DNA from: Proteles cristata cristata
Lineage: Eukaryota; Chordata; Mammalia; Carnivora; Hyaenidae
Direction: 5' to 3'
DNA: 64,000 nt
Assembly (NCBI GenBank): GCA_017311185.1
Contig: JAESUZ010000990.1
Span: 868,001 to 932,000 of the forward strand
Under the pieces are notes generated by a model, which saw only the letters and a program-made list of their open reading frames with translations, did not search any database and was not told where the DNA came from. The translations under genes and the position numbers were made by a program. This document shows positions 9,950 through 21,479 of this stretch, piece after piece. Each line of letters opens with the position of its first letter. The stretch's first letter is position 1.

Positions 9950-12235
9950 AAGTTCTGCTAGCTAAATAAAGAGATATTGTTCCCATAGTGTCCCTCATAT
10001 ATCCAAGCCAGGGGTAACGGCACAAATAAAAGGTTCAAATAATATACATATAAATATTATCAAGTTGTAAATCAAGATAACAAATTGTTAACTAGCATTT
10101 ACTCTGTTTTCTCACTTCATAATGATAAAATTTTAAAATATGTGTAAGCCTGTGGATTTTATGAAAGAAAACTGACTTTAATTATTGTTCTGTATTTCTA
10201 AATATTTTATATATTGTAAGTTATTTTAAGGCAATAATAAAGTAAAATATACACATAATTCATCATTTTTGTATGTCTTCCACATGGACTATTTTGTTAG
10301 TTCTTTCTCAGAAAAACAATAATTATGTTATTATAATCAACATTTTCACATAATGTATGTTCAAATTACAGAAATAAATTGAAATAATTTAGAAAGAGAA
10401 TGTAAGCTTATCGAAAGCACAAAAATGTGAATTTGTGTATAAAATGTAAGTTAAATGTAAGTAATTATATCATATTCATATACTTCCAAAATTTACTTTG
10501 CTTCAAAATTCATAATTCCTTATTATCATTAAAAGACAAGGTACAAATTATCAATAATGAATATAGAAACATTTCTAAATTATGTAAACTAAGATACATT
10601 TCAAGTTTTTAAAAAAATGTTAAAATATTTCATATAGTTAAAAAATAAATTTTGCAAGCAGGTAGCATGTTGACAGTTCAATAAGTTGGTATTTCATTAC
10701 TAATGTGCATTATATTTATATACATATACAAACAGACATATATAATATGCACAAATTTAAGAATAATGTACTTTTAAAATATTAAACATGTTTCTTAATT
10801 ACAATGTGTAACTGTTAAGTATGTAACTAATTCTTAAATCAAAGTTGAATTACCTGCAGAAGCAAAAGAATGGAAATTTGAGATTCCTCAAGTGAGGGGA
10901 AATATTCACTAACCAAGAATCATCTGTACCCATGGTATCCAAAATGAAGAATATGCAAGCTAATGAATTAGTCCTTTTCCCCACTGCTGCTTTTCTATCA
11001 CACAAATATTAACTGAAAATCAACATATTTATTTTATGACTCTGAGATTGGAAACAGAATACACAAACTTTCAAGGCACTAGGGTGTAGGCACTTTTTCT
11101 TTCTGATACACACAGCACAGCTGATGGAGAAATGTTTTCTTAAGTTCTCAGCAGAGTTAGGAAAGCAAATACCTTGAAATTACAGGTCTTGTCAATACTG
11201 AGCCAAGATCTCAAATAAACAAGACATTCATATTCTTTAGTATATTTGTTGTATTTTATTATTATCACTTGCATATTTTGTGCAATATATAAGCCATAAG
11301 AGACTTGTTCTCATTGTCAAGGTCTAAACAGGGTGTTGGCTGACCCCTTTACTTTCATCTCTATTTCTGATCCCTAAAGACAGAAAGAAAATAAAAAACT
11401 GGAGTAAGTGGAAGAACAATCAAAGTTCCTTTTTTTACTGAAGTTCATCAAGCAACAGACCTGGGTGATAATTGGAAAGTACAGTTAGAAGAAAGTAGGA
11501 ATGAGGTACTGCAAAGATCTTCTGAAGCTTCTCTAAAGAACCCAGCAATAAATGGCACCAAATAACCAATATTTGGATACCTGCATTTGGACAGATTATA
11601 TTTAATATGCAGAAGAGAAATTAAATAGCCTTTACTAACTAAAAATTCAAAACCAAACAAAACACATATTTGATCTATTTACTTTCATTCTTGCTCCTCT
11701 GATCCCAACTCTCTTCAACTGAGAGAGTTGAATAAAAAGGACTGAAACAGAAGTGATAAAAAAAAAAAAAGAATAATGGCAGAACTCAGAAAAGCTTAGA
11801 TCATTGGTCTTCCCTTCCTCCTGATTTTGGATATGATCTGCTGGACTTCAAGGAAAGGCATAAACTTAAAAGTGAAATTAAGTTTATTGTTGTGATTTAA
11901 CGGAATCAGTCTTTAGAAATATATAAATAATTTTCAAAATGAAAATAAATGTATGACATTTGCCAAGTTACCATTAAGGAGAGGCAAACGGTGATGATGC
12001 TTGAATATATTAATTGTAGAAATAATTATTTCTTGATGTACCTTATTTAGCACGGTGCATTTAATAAAATAAAATATTTAGCCAATTCTTTGACATTTAG
12101 ACTTTTCTCAGTGTTTCACTCTTATAACAGTGATATAATGAGCATCTTTATTACTCAAGATCAATATATTTCCCTTAATATATCATGAGATATACAAAAT
12201 GTCAAATTATACTTTTCTGACATGCATCTTCCCTC
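9950..12235. other. Long unassigned AT-rich stretch
   Basis: There is no gene, no SINE and no confident L1 over about 2.3 kb. The section near 12080-12180 faintly resembles an old antisense L1 but cannot be called. Confidence 0.5.
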
Positions 12236-12241
12236 ACTTTA

Positions 12242-12431
12242 TTTTTTTTTTACTTTTTAAAAAATGTTTATTTATTTTGAGAGGGAAAGAGTGTGAGCAG
12301 GGGAGAGGCAGAGACAAGCAAACTCCCACTGTCAGCCTAGAGACTGACCCAGCATTCAATCTCACAAACTTAGATTATGACCTGGGTGGAAATCAAGTCA
12401 GATGCTTAATGACTGAGCCACCCAGGTGCCC
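12242..12431 (-). mobile_element. SINE, older type
   Basis: The T-rich tail lies near 12242 and the head gactgagccacccaggtgccc at the right. The flanks match as cctcactttatttt (about 12233) and cctcacttttaaat (about 12435). Confidence 0.9.
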
Positions 12432-12539
12432 ATGACCTCACTTTTAAATCCATTTCCTTTTTATAAATTTAGGACAACCTTTTTATTTATCCAAATTTAA
12501 TTTTCTTCTAAAAAAGGTAAATACAATTTTAATAAAGTA

Positions 12540-12738
12540 TAAATTTTATTTATTTATTTATTTAATTTTATAGCATGTGTGAGGGAGAGGTACCAGAGGG
12601 AAAGAGAGAGAGAATCGTAAGCAGATTCAATACTCAGTGAATAGCCTGACATGGAGCTTGATCACACAACTCTGGGATCATGACCTGAGCCAAAATCAAG
12701 AGTCAGACGCTTAACCAACTGAGCCACCTGGGTACCCC
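12540..12738 (-). mobile_element. SINE, older type
   Basis: It starts with (TTTA)n, then a GA-rich run, cgtaagcagattcaatactcag, and gagccacctgggtacccc. It belongs to the subtype whose body reads gcagactcaatactcagtg, which lacks the usual cagctcagagcc phrase. Confidence 0.88.
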
Positions 12739-12779
12739 TTAATAACTAATTTAGCATTGAATACAGAAAAGTAACTCTT

Positions 12780-12987
12780 TTTTTAAATTTTTAAATGTTT
12801 ATTTATTTTTGAGAAACAGAGCACCAACAAGGGAGAGGCAGAGAGAGAGGGAGACAAGAATCCAAAGCAGGTTCTAGGCTGTTAGCTGTGAGCACAAAGC
12901 CCACCGCAGAGCTGAAACTTATGAATCTGGAGATCATGACCAGAACTGAAGTCTGACGCTCAGCTGACTGAGCCACCCAGGTGTCCC
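12780..12987 (-). mobile_element. SINE, older type
   Basis: The flanks match imperfectly: acagaaaagtaactctt before the element and atagaagagtacctctt after it. Inside are a GA run, gttagctgtgagcacaaagcc and gagccacccaggtgtccc. Confidence 0.9.
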
Positions 12988-13099
12988 AAACATAGAAGAG
13001 TACCTCTTAAAATAAAAATAGAAGGAGTCAGTGAATGTCTTAAGTTACAAAGAAGTCCATGATACTTGCTTTAAGCCATGTTCTAACCATAGTCCCTAT

Positions 13100-13270
13100 G
13101 CTGTACCACCTTTGTGACCCATACATTCTAGGGTAACCCCCAATGAGTGCTGTAGTTCCCTGCCTTTGAGTGAAGGTGAGACCTGTACACTGCTCTAACC
13201 AATCAAATATACCAAATGAAACAAGATGTCACTCTCATCATTGTGTTATGCTAAACAACTGATGTGAAAG
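13100..13270 (+). repeat. MLT1-like MaLR LTR fragment
   Basis: The order cctttgagtgaaggtgagacc, gctctaaccaatcaaatat, gatgtcactctcatcattg matches a phrase found in MLT1-type LTRs. Only part of the LTR is recognisable. Confidence 0.5.
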
Positions 13271-15399
13271 GATTCCATCCTCATCATCCACATCCTCATT
13301 TTTACCATCATCTTCATCCTCAGGTCCAGATGTATTATTATTTTAAATGCTTTACCATAAAATAATTGAAAGAGCTTGGAAAAACCATTTGGTTTAATGA
13401 AATATTTCCTTTTAATTCTGAATATTATTTCTAACAAGTCTTATTGTATTAAGAATTTTATCTATGTTCAAGTACTAGTAAATTATTGTGCAAATCATGT
13501 TTTTAAATAAAGGATTTAGAAAAAGTAATGAAGCAAAGGAATATAGTCTTAAGTCTCTTTCCTTGGGATCTCTGTTCTTATGTTTACTGTCATGGTCTTC
13601 CATTATTCATCATGCTCTTTATATATCTGTCTCTGCACTTAAGACATGTCTTATATCTATCCTTTTCTGCATTCCTCGTTCTCCTTCTGAAATATTTGTG
13701 AATGTCACCAGGTTGTTTGATAAAAACCGGTTAGATTAACCTTTTTTGGAGTTTTGGAAACTTCTCAAATTATACATTTTTACTATGTTGTTAAAAGAGA
13801 GAAGCTTAATGTTCAACAGTAACCATATGGTTAAGTTACAACATTGTGAAGAATAAAGCCATTTATTTTTCATTCAAATCAAGTCAATTAAATAATAATG
13901 GGGCAGCATGTAAGGTTATATGAATGCAAGGTCAAAGGACTAAGATAAATTTTCTACATCTCTTGGCAAACGCACCCTCTGGTAACAGGGACAACATGAA
14001 ACAACAATGTTCATCCCCCAACATTCTGTTCTGTAACAAAGAAACAGTATAAAATTTTTAAACATATTCTATCATTGCTTGGAAAGTGTCCATGGTGGGT
14101 AGTTTAAACATGATCAAAATTTCCTGAATAAAAAATAATTCTTGAAAAATTAAATTAAATTATCTTTCTGTTTATTTGTTTAAAAAGTTAGTTAGCATTC
14201 ATTTTTATCCAATGTTTTAAATGGAGGAAAAACATAGTATGGTCCATTAATATAAAATATTTTTAAAATAAATTTTCTATATTTTATTGATTATTTAGCA
14301 TCCCTTTGCAAACCTCCTTAAGTGCAAAATAAACTCTGAAATTATTTTTCATAATATTTAGCCATGCTGATGATTTAACCATCAGGGCTGTAAGAAGTTA
14401 AGACAAGAAAATATGATAGGGCTTAAAATTGAGAATATATCACAGAGTGAAATAAACAGAGAGTCAGTAAGAGTGCAGAATAGGGAAATATTAAAAAATT
14501 CCATATAGATTATTCACCTCACACCATCTGATTTTCTCAGTAAAAACACATTTAAATGTAAAGATGTATTTCTTTTAAATACACTGGAGTACATGCTCAC
14601 ACATATATGTATACACACACGTACATACATATTTGCATACCAAGAAGGTTATTGCAAAGTAAGACAAGGGCTGGGGATGGCAATTCAGGGGGAAGTAGAA
14701 TGATTTTTATTTAAATGCAATCTGCGTTTTTCTGCTTGCCCATATGAAAACCCCACGAGTGTCAGTTTTCTTTTAATGAGATTTTTCTTCTATGAAGAAA
14801 AGAATAGTCAGTTAATGAGAACTACTCAGTAAAATCTGACTCAGTGCATCAATATGGATTCCTACAAGGGTTAAATATCAGGCCAGCTATGTGACTTGCA
14901 TCAACAGCTCAGCACACATTTCTTTCTCTACTATTAACTCTGTATGTGACCTTCAGTTACATCTTTATTCCCTTTGAATCCAAGTTTACTTCAATTCAGT
15001 TTAACTATTATTTTATGTCAAAATTAGAAATTATAGGCCGTATTCTTGACTTCTGTAAGAAATAGTTTGGTAAACAAAATTTAGTCCCTGCCCCTTAAGA
15101 AAAATCCATAGTAATTGGGTAGGCATGAAAAACATGTAACACTAGAATAAGTAGTAACACTAAAATAAATTAAAAATATCAAAATAGTATGTGCAAAGTC
15201 CCCAAAGTGGCAATACACCAGTCTGAGTGAAAATGAACAAGAAAGTGAGAATTGCTGGAGGTTAAGTGAGGCTGGAAGCAGAGAACTGGGAAGGAAGGGC
15301 TGAAAGGGTAATAGGATCAACTCATATTGGGAATGTTAGGCCACTATTCAAATCTCTGCTTTTTTGTTTTTGTTTTTGATTTTTTTAAATTTTTTTTGT
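13271..15399. other. Long unassigned AT-rich stretch
   Basis: No gene is seen. A possible weak MIR lies near 14925-14990 (ctctgtatgtgaccttcag). The rest shows no recognised family. The short GAT/CAT-rich run at 13275-13320 (tcctcatcatcc) is low complexity. Confidence 0.45.
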
Positions 15400-15720
15400 A
15401 GAGTGAGATAGTATTGTAATTGAGGGCTGCCAAAGAATAGCAGGCTCTGATCTGTGTCTTAACAAAGTCATTTTTACTCCCACCAAATGAAGAGAGTACA
15501 AAGACGACTCCTTAAGAGGCTATTTCAGTCATGTAGGTTAGAGACAATGGTAGCTTGATCAGAAGAGGTGACTGAACTGTCTGTGGTCAGATGCAGAATC
15601 CATTTTGAAAGGAGGATGAGAGAATTTGCAGATAGAGTTAATGTGCTCCTTGGGAGAGGAGTCAACAATACCTTTAAGGGGGTTTTGTTGATCTGAGATA
15701 TTAAAAGTTTGAAGTAACCA
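15400..15720 (-). repeat. L2 LINE fragment
   Basis: The antisense of the L2 ORF2 end is readable in order: aagaggctatttcagtcatg, gacaatggtagcttgatcag, atccattttgaaaggagga, gagaatttgcagatagag, gagaggagtcaacaatacc. No frame is open. Confidence 0.75.
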
Positions 15721-15759
15721 ATAAATGAGATTGGGGAAACTATGGGAATATTCTTATTC

Positions 15760-15799
15760 ATTTGTTTATCTATTTATTTATTTGTAAATGTTTATTTAT

Positions 15800-15840
<41 letters not shown>

Positions 15841-16006
15841 TGTGAGCAGAAGAGGGACAGAGAAGGAGGGAGACACAGAATCTGAAGCAGACTCCAGGCT
15901 CCAGCTGTCAACACAGAACCCGATGTGTGGCTCAAACTTACGAACTGCGATATCAAGACCTGAGCCAAAGTCAAACACTTAACTGACCAAGACACCCAGG
16001 CGCCCC
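15760..16006 (-). mobile_element. SINE, older type, with long GA run
   Basis: The duplication gggaatattcttattc (15744-15759) and gggaatgttcttgcct (16007-16022) flanks it. A perfect (GA)n of about 28 bp at 15803-15831 sits in the part complementary to the CT-rich tail region. Confidence 0.92.
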
Positions 16007-16022
16007 GGGAATGTTCTTGCCT

Positions 16023-16438
16023 CAATTAACCAAAACTTATTTCAGAAAGGGGAAAATAAACATGAGTATAGGAAAAGAGATTCTACGTAAAGAGAAAAAC
16101 AGAATAAAAATGGAATACAGGGCAGCATGGTAGAAAAGATATGAATTCAGTTTATTTTAAGCCTAAGTGAGCTGTTGTGTCAGGAATGTATAATATATAT
16201 GAAATTATAGTGTCTAGTACTGATCACACATTATGAAAAGCCTAGAATATGTGTTAAGGATTTCCCACTTTATGAAAGCAACTGATAGCAATTGGATTTT
16301 TGAAGAAGAAAGTTCATGATTTGAATTTCAGAGACAATGTCCTTAAATACTCTATCTGAAAGAGACTAAACATTCTAAGATTCTATAAGTTGAATGATTC
16401 AGTAAAATAGTATACCATATATTTAAACATTATATCCT
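16023..16438. other. Unassigned sequence
   Basis: No gene or recognisable repeat is seen. Confidence 0.4.
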
Positions 16439-16439
16439 T

Positions 16440-16658
16440 GGGCAACTGTGTGGCTCAGTCGGTTACACGCCTGACTTTGGCTCAGGTCATGACCTCATGG
16501 TCAGTGAGTTTGAGCTCTAAATCTGGCTCTGTGCTGACAGCTCACAGCCTGGAGCCTGATTCGGTGTCTCCCTCTCCCACTGCCTCTCCCCTGCTCACAC
16601 TCTGTCTCTCTCTTCCTCAAAATAATAAACATTAAAAATATAAAAATAAATAAAAATT
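16440..16658 (+). mobile_element. SINE, older type
   Basis: The head gtgtggctcagtcggttac and the body ctctgtgctgacagctcac are followed by a CT-rich part and cctcaaaataataaac, then an A-rich tail. The body has the ancestral gacagctcac form without the extra bases of younger copies. Confidence 0.9.
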
Positions 16659-17327
16659 CTTATATACTGATAAATTGACTACTTATTTGCATTCCAATCA
16701 ATAATGTATACACTGTATCCTTGACTACTGGTCAAAATGTAAAAAACCAAAAACTAAAAACAAAACTACTTCTCCCTTTTGAATACCAATTATATAAGTG
16801 CTAGTACAATTGAGTACCAATACAGAAACATATATATGATTGGACACTTATTTTTGTAAATTGTTTTGATACTTACTTTATCCTTTTTTGCTGGTGTGAT
16901 TTATTTTCCTCCAAATAAATTACACATATCGCACGTACTTTCTGATTTATCTTTTCAATTTTTTAGGTGTTGCCAGTCAAACCTATTAATTTGTGCTGGG
17001 AGTTTTCTGGTCTTAAGTTTTATGCGTATGATGACTAAAGTGGACATGTACATAATAATAAGGCGTGATGGACCCAGCTTGTCTACACTCTTGGCTTGGG
17101 TAGGAATGTTTTCCTACACATACAAATGAGACTGGCTCTAGGCAATTTAGCCACAGGAAAGCTTTGATAGAATAAAAGGAAAGGAATTGGGGATGAGGCA
17201 TAGGACTCCACCTCTGTCAAAAGAAAGACCGCTTTACTCTGGGCACCACAAGTATTAGTTATTTGATTTTAGACTGGAGACAAATGGCACTGCAATAAGA
17301 ATGGGAAACTTACATATCTTTATTCTT
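16659..17327. other. Unassigned sequence
   Basis: No gene or recognisable repeat is seen. Short overlapping frames on both strands near 16866-17201 have no recognisable product. Confidence 0.45.
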
Positions 17328-17335
17328 TCATTTTA

Positions 17336-17556
17336 TTTTTTTTTTAAGATTTAAGTTTATTTATTTTGAGAGACAGACACTAAGAGTGAGTGAGTGAGTG
17401 AGGGGCAGAAAGAGAGGGAGAGAGAGAATCCCTACTAGACTCTGTGCTGTCAAGTGTAGAGCCTGACATGGGGCTCCATCCCATGAACCCGTGATATCAT
17501 GACCTGAGCCAAAATAAAAAGTGAGATGCTCAACTGAATGAGCTACCTAGTCACCC
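17336..17556 (-). mobile_element. SINE, older type
   Basis: The flanks match as tcattttatttttt at the left and tcattttaatatttt at the right (from 17558). Inside are (GTGA)n near 17388-17402 and gatatcatgacctgagcc. The head is eroded (gagctacctagtcacccc). Confidence 0.88.
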
Positions 17557-17607
17557 CTCATTTTAATATTTTGAAAGGCTTCAACACTCATCTGCTGAAT
17601 CAAAAAT

Positions 17608-17762
17608 ATCTCTGAGTTCTCACAGTTTGTGGGTTTGAGTCCCATGTTAGTCTCTGTGTTGGCAGCTCAGAGCCTGAAACCTGCTTTGGATTCTGTGTCT
17701 TCCTCTCTTTCTGCCCATCTCCGGTTCATGATCTGTCTGTCCCTCAAGAATAAATAAACGTT
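17608..17762 (+). mobile_element. 5'-truncated SINE
   Basis: It lacks the tRNA-like head and begins near the B-box region (gtgggtttgagtccc). The body (ctctgtgttggcagctcagag) and the tail (caagaataaataaacg) are present. Confidence 0.85.
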
Positions 17763-17778
17763 AAAAAATATCTGTCAG

Positions 17779-17989
17779 GGTCGCCTGGGTGGCTTAGTCG
17801 GTTAAGCGTCCGACTTTCGCTTGGGTCATGATCTCGCGGTTCGTGGGTTCGAGCCCCGCGTCGGGCTCTGTGCTGACTGCCAGTTCAGAGCCTGGAGCCT
17901 GTTTCAGTCTGTGATTCCCTCTCTCTCTGATCCTCTCCTGTTCACACTGTCTCTCTCTATCCTAGAAATAAAATAAAAATATTTAAAAA
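17779..17989 (+). mobile_element. Young-type SINE, full length
   Basis: A perfect 16-bp duplication, aaaaaatatctgtcag, lies at 17763-17778 and 17990-18005. The insertion hit the A tail of the truncated SINE at 17608-17762. The tRNA-like head is near consensus (ggtggcttagtcggttaagc; ggttcgagccccgcgtcggg). Confidence 0.96.
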
Positions 17990-18005
17990 AAAAAATATCT
18001 GTCAG

Positions 18006-18336
18006 TTCCCAGGGATGTTAGGTTGACCAGAGGCGTGAAGGCTAATGTATCAATTATTGAGACAGTTGTGTATCACAAGAAGAATATTAAGTATCTCAAA
18101 ATGAGGTACTGGCCTTTCCCAAACATGAACATTTTACTGGGTCCAGCCAAAAATCGCAACATTTGCAAAAGACCAATAATTAACCTAAAACCAAAACATA
18201 GTCTGTTGATAAATAACAAGAAAAGGAAAACAAAAGGAAGAGATAATAAGAAAAGGGGGGGGGAGAAAAGAACCCTCAAAATGTTGGTAGATAGAACAAT
18301 AAACAAAAATGGTGTTATTGAACAGATGAAGGGTGT
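18006..18336. other. Unassigned sequence with an A-rich open frame
   Basis: A 106-codon plus-strand frame (18023-18343) is rich in lysine and asparagine because the DNA is A-rich. I see no domain and do not call a gene. Confidence 0.35.
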
Positions 18337-18339
18337 TTT

Positions 18340-18521
18340 TTAAAATAAATTTTACTACTTATCTTTGAGAGAGAGAGAGAAAATCAGCAAGAGGGAGGCA
18401 GAGAGGAAGAGAAAGAATCCCAAGCAGAGCCTGATGCAGGTCATGAACTGACAAACTGTGAGATCATGAACTGAGCCAAAACCACGAGTTAGATGCTTAA
18501 CCAACAGAGCCACCTCGGCGC
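18340..18521 (-). mobile_element. SINE, older type, eroded
   Basis: The body reads atcccaagcagagcctgatgc and the head cagagccacctcggcgcc. The flanks resemble each other (gatgaagggtgttttt and cctgagggttttgac). Confidence 0.85.
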
Positions 18522-18529
18522 CTGAGGGT

Positions 18530-19080
18530 TTTGACCAAATACCACTATAATTTGGAAAAAAAAACCCTTAATCAATTCCCTTTGTCCAGTGAGAGCACAA
18601 TATAGATACCAAAAAACCGTATTAAAGAGATGAAATATGAGCAACAGAACTCAAGATACAACTAAAACGAAAATATAATGCCATGACCAAAACAAATATT
18701 GAGGCAGGAATTGCTCGGTGAAGAAGAAATTAGCAAAGTTGAAATAATCAGAGTTCAAATACAGATCTAATCAATGAAAGTTTTGATGTGAAGAGAGGTA
18801 AAGAAGATCACATACCTATTTGGTTTTTTCTATTTTTTAAATATATAAACTGAACTTCTTTCTATGAAATAACAAATAATGCTTCTAAATATAAGCACTA
18901 ATGATACAGAAAGTCAACAATGAAATATTTCCAGTAAAGGTAATGATCAGGAAAGGTAAGAAAAGAAAGATTTTAACAACTAAGCAAAATTTCAAATCAC
19001 TTATAAATAGAAAATAATCAAATAATCAGATTTTCTTCAAATTAATTCAGAGTAAAGTTGAGTTAAATAGAACAGAGAAA
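18530..19080. other. Unassigned A-rich sequence
   Basis: No gene is seen. Base composition is strongly A-biased on the plus strand and no family is recognised. Confidence 0.4.
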
Positions 19081-19107
19081 TGTCGTCAAAAATACATTCC
19101 CCACACC

Positions 19108-19187
19108 AAAAAAAAAAAAAAAAGAAAAAAAAAGAATAGGAACAAAGGAAGGAAGAAGGAAGGAGGGAAGGAAGGAAGGAAAGAAGT
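19108..19187. repeat. A-rich tract followed by (GGAA)n
   Basis: An A run interrupted by G (19108-19137) is followed by an imperfect ggaa/gaagg array (19146-19186). Confidence 0.85.
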
Positions 19188-19203
19188 CAGTCTTTAAGTA
19201 AAT

Positions 19204-19651
19204 GCTAGAAGGGTGGCTTAGTCGGTTAAGGGTCCAACTCTTTTTTTTTTTTTTTTTAATATTTTTATTTATTTCTAGGAGAGAGAGAGAGACAGCATGA
19301 GCAGGGGAGGGTCAGAGGGAGAGGGAGTCACAGACTCTGAAACACGCTCCAGGCTCTGAGCTGGCTGTCAGCACCAAGCCCCGTGCGAGGCTCGAACCCA
19401 CGAACTGCGAGATCATGACCTAAGCAAAAGTCAGACGCTTAACCGATTAAGCCACCCAGGTGCCCCAAAGGTCCAGCTCTTGATTTCCACTCAGGTAAGG
19501 ATCTCACTGTTCCTGCGTTTGAGCCCCACATGAGCTGAGCATTGACAGTACAGAGCCTGCTTAGAATTCTCTGTCTCCCTCTCTCTCTCTTCTTCCCCTG
19601 CCTATGTGGGCACTGTTCTCAAAATAAATAAATCAACCAAAAAAAAAAAAA
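19204..19651 (+). mobile_element. SINE, older type (host of a nested SINE)
   Basis: The head (gggtggcttagtcggttaag) is at 19210-19230. The body resumes at 19482 (gatttccactcaggtaagg) and ends ctcaaaataaataaatc plus an A run. It is split by the antisense SINE at 19243-19466. Confidence 0.92.
19243..19466 (-). mobile_element. Young-type SINE nested in a SINE
   Basis: It duplicated 15 bp of its host: aagggtccaactctt at 19228-19242 and aaaggtccagctctt at 19467-19481. The T run at its left end is long (about 18). The head gattaagccacccaggtgcccc is at the right. Confidence 0.94.
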
Positions 19652-19721
19652 CTAGAAGAAATATAGAGAAAACACCAGAATATAGAAAAAAAAAACCCTC
19701 ACAAAACATATAATAAAATTT

Positions 19722-19955
19722 TATTTTATTTGTTTTATTATTTTATTTTATTTTATTTTTTATTTTATTTTATTTTTATTTTATTTTTAAGAGAAGGGGG
19801 CAAATGGGGAGAGAGAGAGAAAGAGAAAGAATCTCAAGCAGGCTTTATACTCAGCATGGAGCCTGATGCAGGGCTTGAACCCATGACCCAGAGATCATGC
19901 CCTGAGAAGAAATCAGGAATGGGACACTCAGCTGACTAAACTATCAAGGCGCCCC
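19722..19955 (-). mobile_element. SINE with expanded (TTTTA)n tail
   Basis: A perfect 15-bp duplication, catataataaaattt, lies at 19707-19721 and 19959-19973. The antisense A tail has become a (TTTTA)n array over 19723-19790. The body is of the ctttatactcagcatggagcc subtype. Confidence 0.93.
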
Positions 19956-20136
19956 ATGCATATAATAAAATTTAAGGAAAAAATGTAACAAAAATTATGC
20001 AAAGTATAAAATATGAAAGAATGCCAACCAAATATATCTGTGACAGCAATGAGTGTACTTAGCTAAACTCATCTCTAAAAAGAAAAGGACAAGTGGGTTA
20101 TAAAGAAAACCTATTCATATGTTTAAAAAATGCCCA

Positions 20137-20345
20137 GGGGCGCCTGGATGGCTCAGTCCATTAAGCATTTGAGTTCAGCTCATGATCTCCAGTTGGTTAG
20201 TAGGTTCAAGCCCCACATTGAGCTCTCTACTGACAGCTCAGAGCCCGGGCACTGCTACAGATTCTGTCTCCCTCACTCTCTGCCTCTTTCTCTGCTTGTC
20301 TTCTTTTTCCCTCTTCTCACCACCATCTCAGAAATCAATAAACAT
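20137..20345 (+). mobile_element. SINE, older type
   Basis: The duplication ttaaaaaatgccca (left, about 20123-20136) and aaaaaaatgccca (right, about 20347-20359) flanks it. The head is ggcgcctggatggctcag and the body ctctactgacagctcagagc. Confidence 0.92.
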
Positions 20346-20359
20346 TAAAAAAATGCCCA

Positions 20360-21024
20360 AAGACATTGAAAATTGTAGAATAAGCAAAGTCACACCAGAC
20401 AAATAAAACCAAAATTTAGGATTCACAATCTTTAAATCAAATTGAATTAAAATCAAGGTGAAAAAAACTTAAATGTCTTTTCATGATAAAGAATATAACC
20501 CTAAATTAGAAATGTTACAATATTTATGAACCATAAAGTTTAGCATCGTATGTTATAATCAAAACCTTTAAGATGGACATGGGCATTGTCAGTGTGCTTC
20601 AGTGTCACTGTGACAGAGTCCCCATTCGGCTCATTCAGCTCAGAGGACTTCGGCAGGATTCAGCTGGATTCCATCAAGAGTAGTGGATGTAGCTGCCTTT
20701 ATGCAACTGTCTCCTGGTTTTGTTCTTGCTGAAAAAAAGCGTTTCTTAAACAAACCAGCACATGGAAGGTGCTCAGTAAGTATTTACAGTACTCCCTGCA
20801 AGGATTTCAAGGCATGGAGAAAAAAAAATACATTTTGTATAGGTGAATAGAGGACTTCAGTGCTTAGCTATTTTAAAAAATGGAAGAATATGAAGGAACA
20901 GAGAAAACAATAGAAGAAAAATTCAGTTCAGCTCTCTCATCTATATATCACGTGAACAAAATGTATTGTATTTTATTTTTATTTTTAATTTTTTTTCACA
21001 ATGCTTCCTCTTTTCATTTACTTA
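20360..21024. other. Unassigned, with a GC-richer island at 20555-20830
   Basis: The island (for example cattcggctcattcagctc and ggattcagctggattcc) stands out from the AT-rich flanks. Its end near 20750-20800 (gcacatggaaggtgctcagt) looks like an L2 3' end on the plus strand. I see no exon that I can support. Confidence 0.4.
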
Positions 21025-21475
21025 TTTATTATTTTAATATAGTTTATTGTCAAATGGAGTAATATACAGTATGTAAAGTGTGCTCTTGGTTTTGGGGGTA
21101 GATTCCCATGGTTCATCCCTTATGTACAACATCCAGTGCTCATCCAACAAGTGCCCTCCTCAATGCCCATCACCCATCAACCCCTTTCCCCTACCCCCCA
21201 TCCACCTTCAGTTTGATCTCTGTATTTAAGAGTCTTTTATGGTTTGCCTCCCTCCCTCTCTGTTTGTAACTATTTTTCCCCTTCCCTTCCCCCGTGGTCT
21301 TCTGTTAAGTTTCTCAATATTCACATATGAGTGAAAACATATAGTATCTGTATTTCTCAGACTTATTTCACTCAGTATAATACCTTCCATCCAGCCACAT
21401 TTACGCAAATGGTATGATTTAATTCTTTCTTATAACCAAGTAGTGTTCCACTGTATATAAAAATGTATTATATTT
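21025..21475 (-). mobile_element. 5'-truncated L1 3' end
   Basis: Antisense phrases in order: tagtttattgtcaaatgg, catccagtgctcatccaac, gtgccctcctcaatgccc, agagtcttttatggtttgcc, then the end of ORF2 (cttatttcactcagtataat, accaagtagtgttccactg). A SINE inserted at its 5' end at 21480. Confidence 0.9.
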
Positions 21476-21479
21476 TAAT

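Noticed and set aside
17779..17850. tRNA-like sequence with A and B boxes
   Set aside because: It is the head of a SINE derived from a tRNA. It cannot fold as a full tRNA gene and is followed by the SINE body.
18023..18343. 106-codon lysine-rich frame
   Set aside because: It follows from A-rich DNA and runs into the tail of a SINE.
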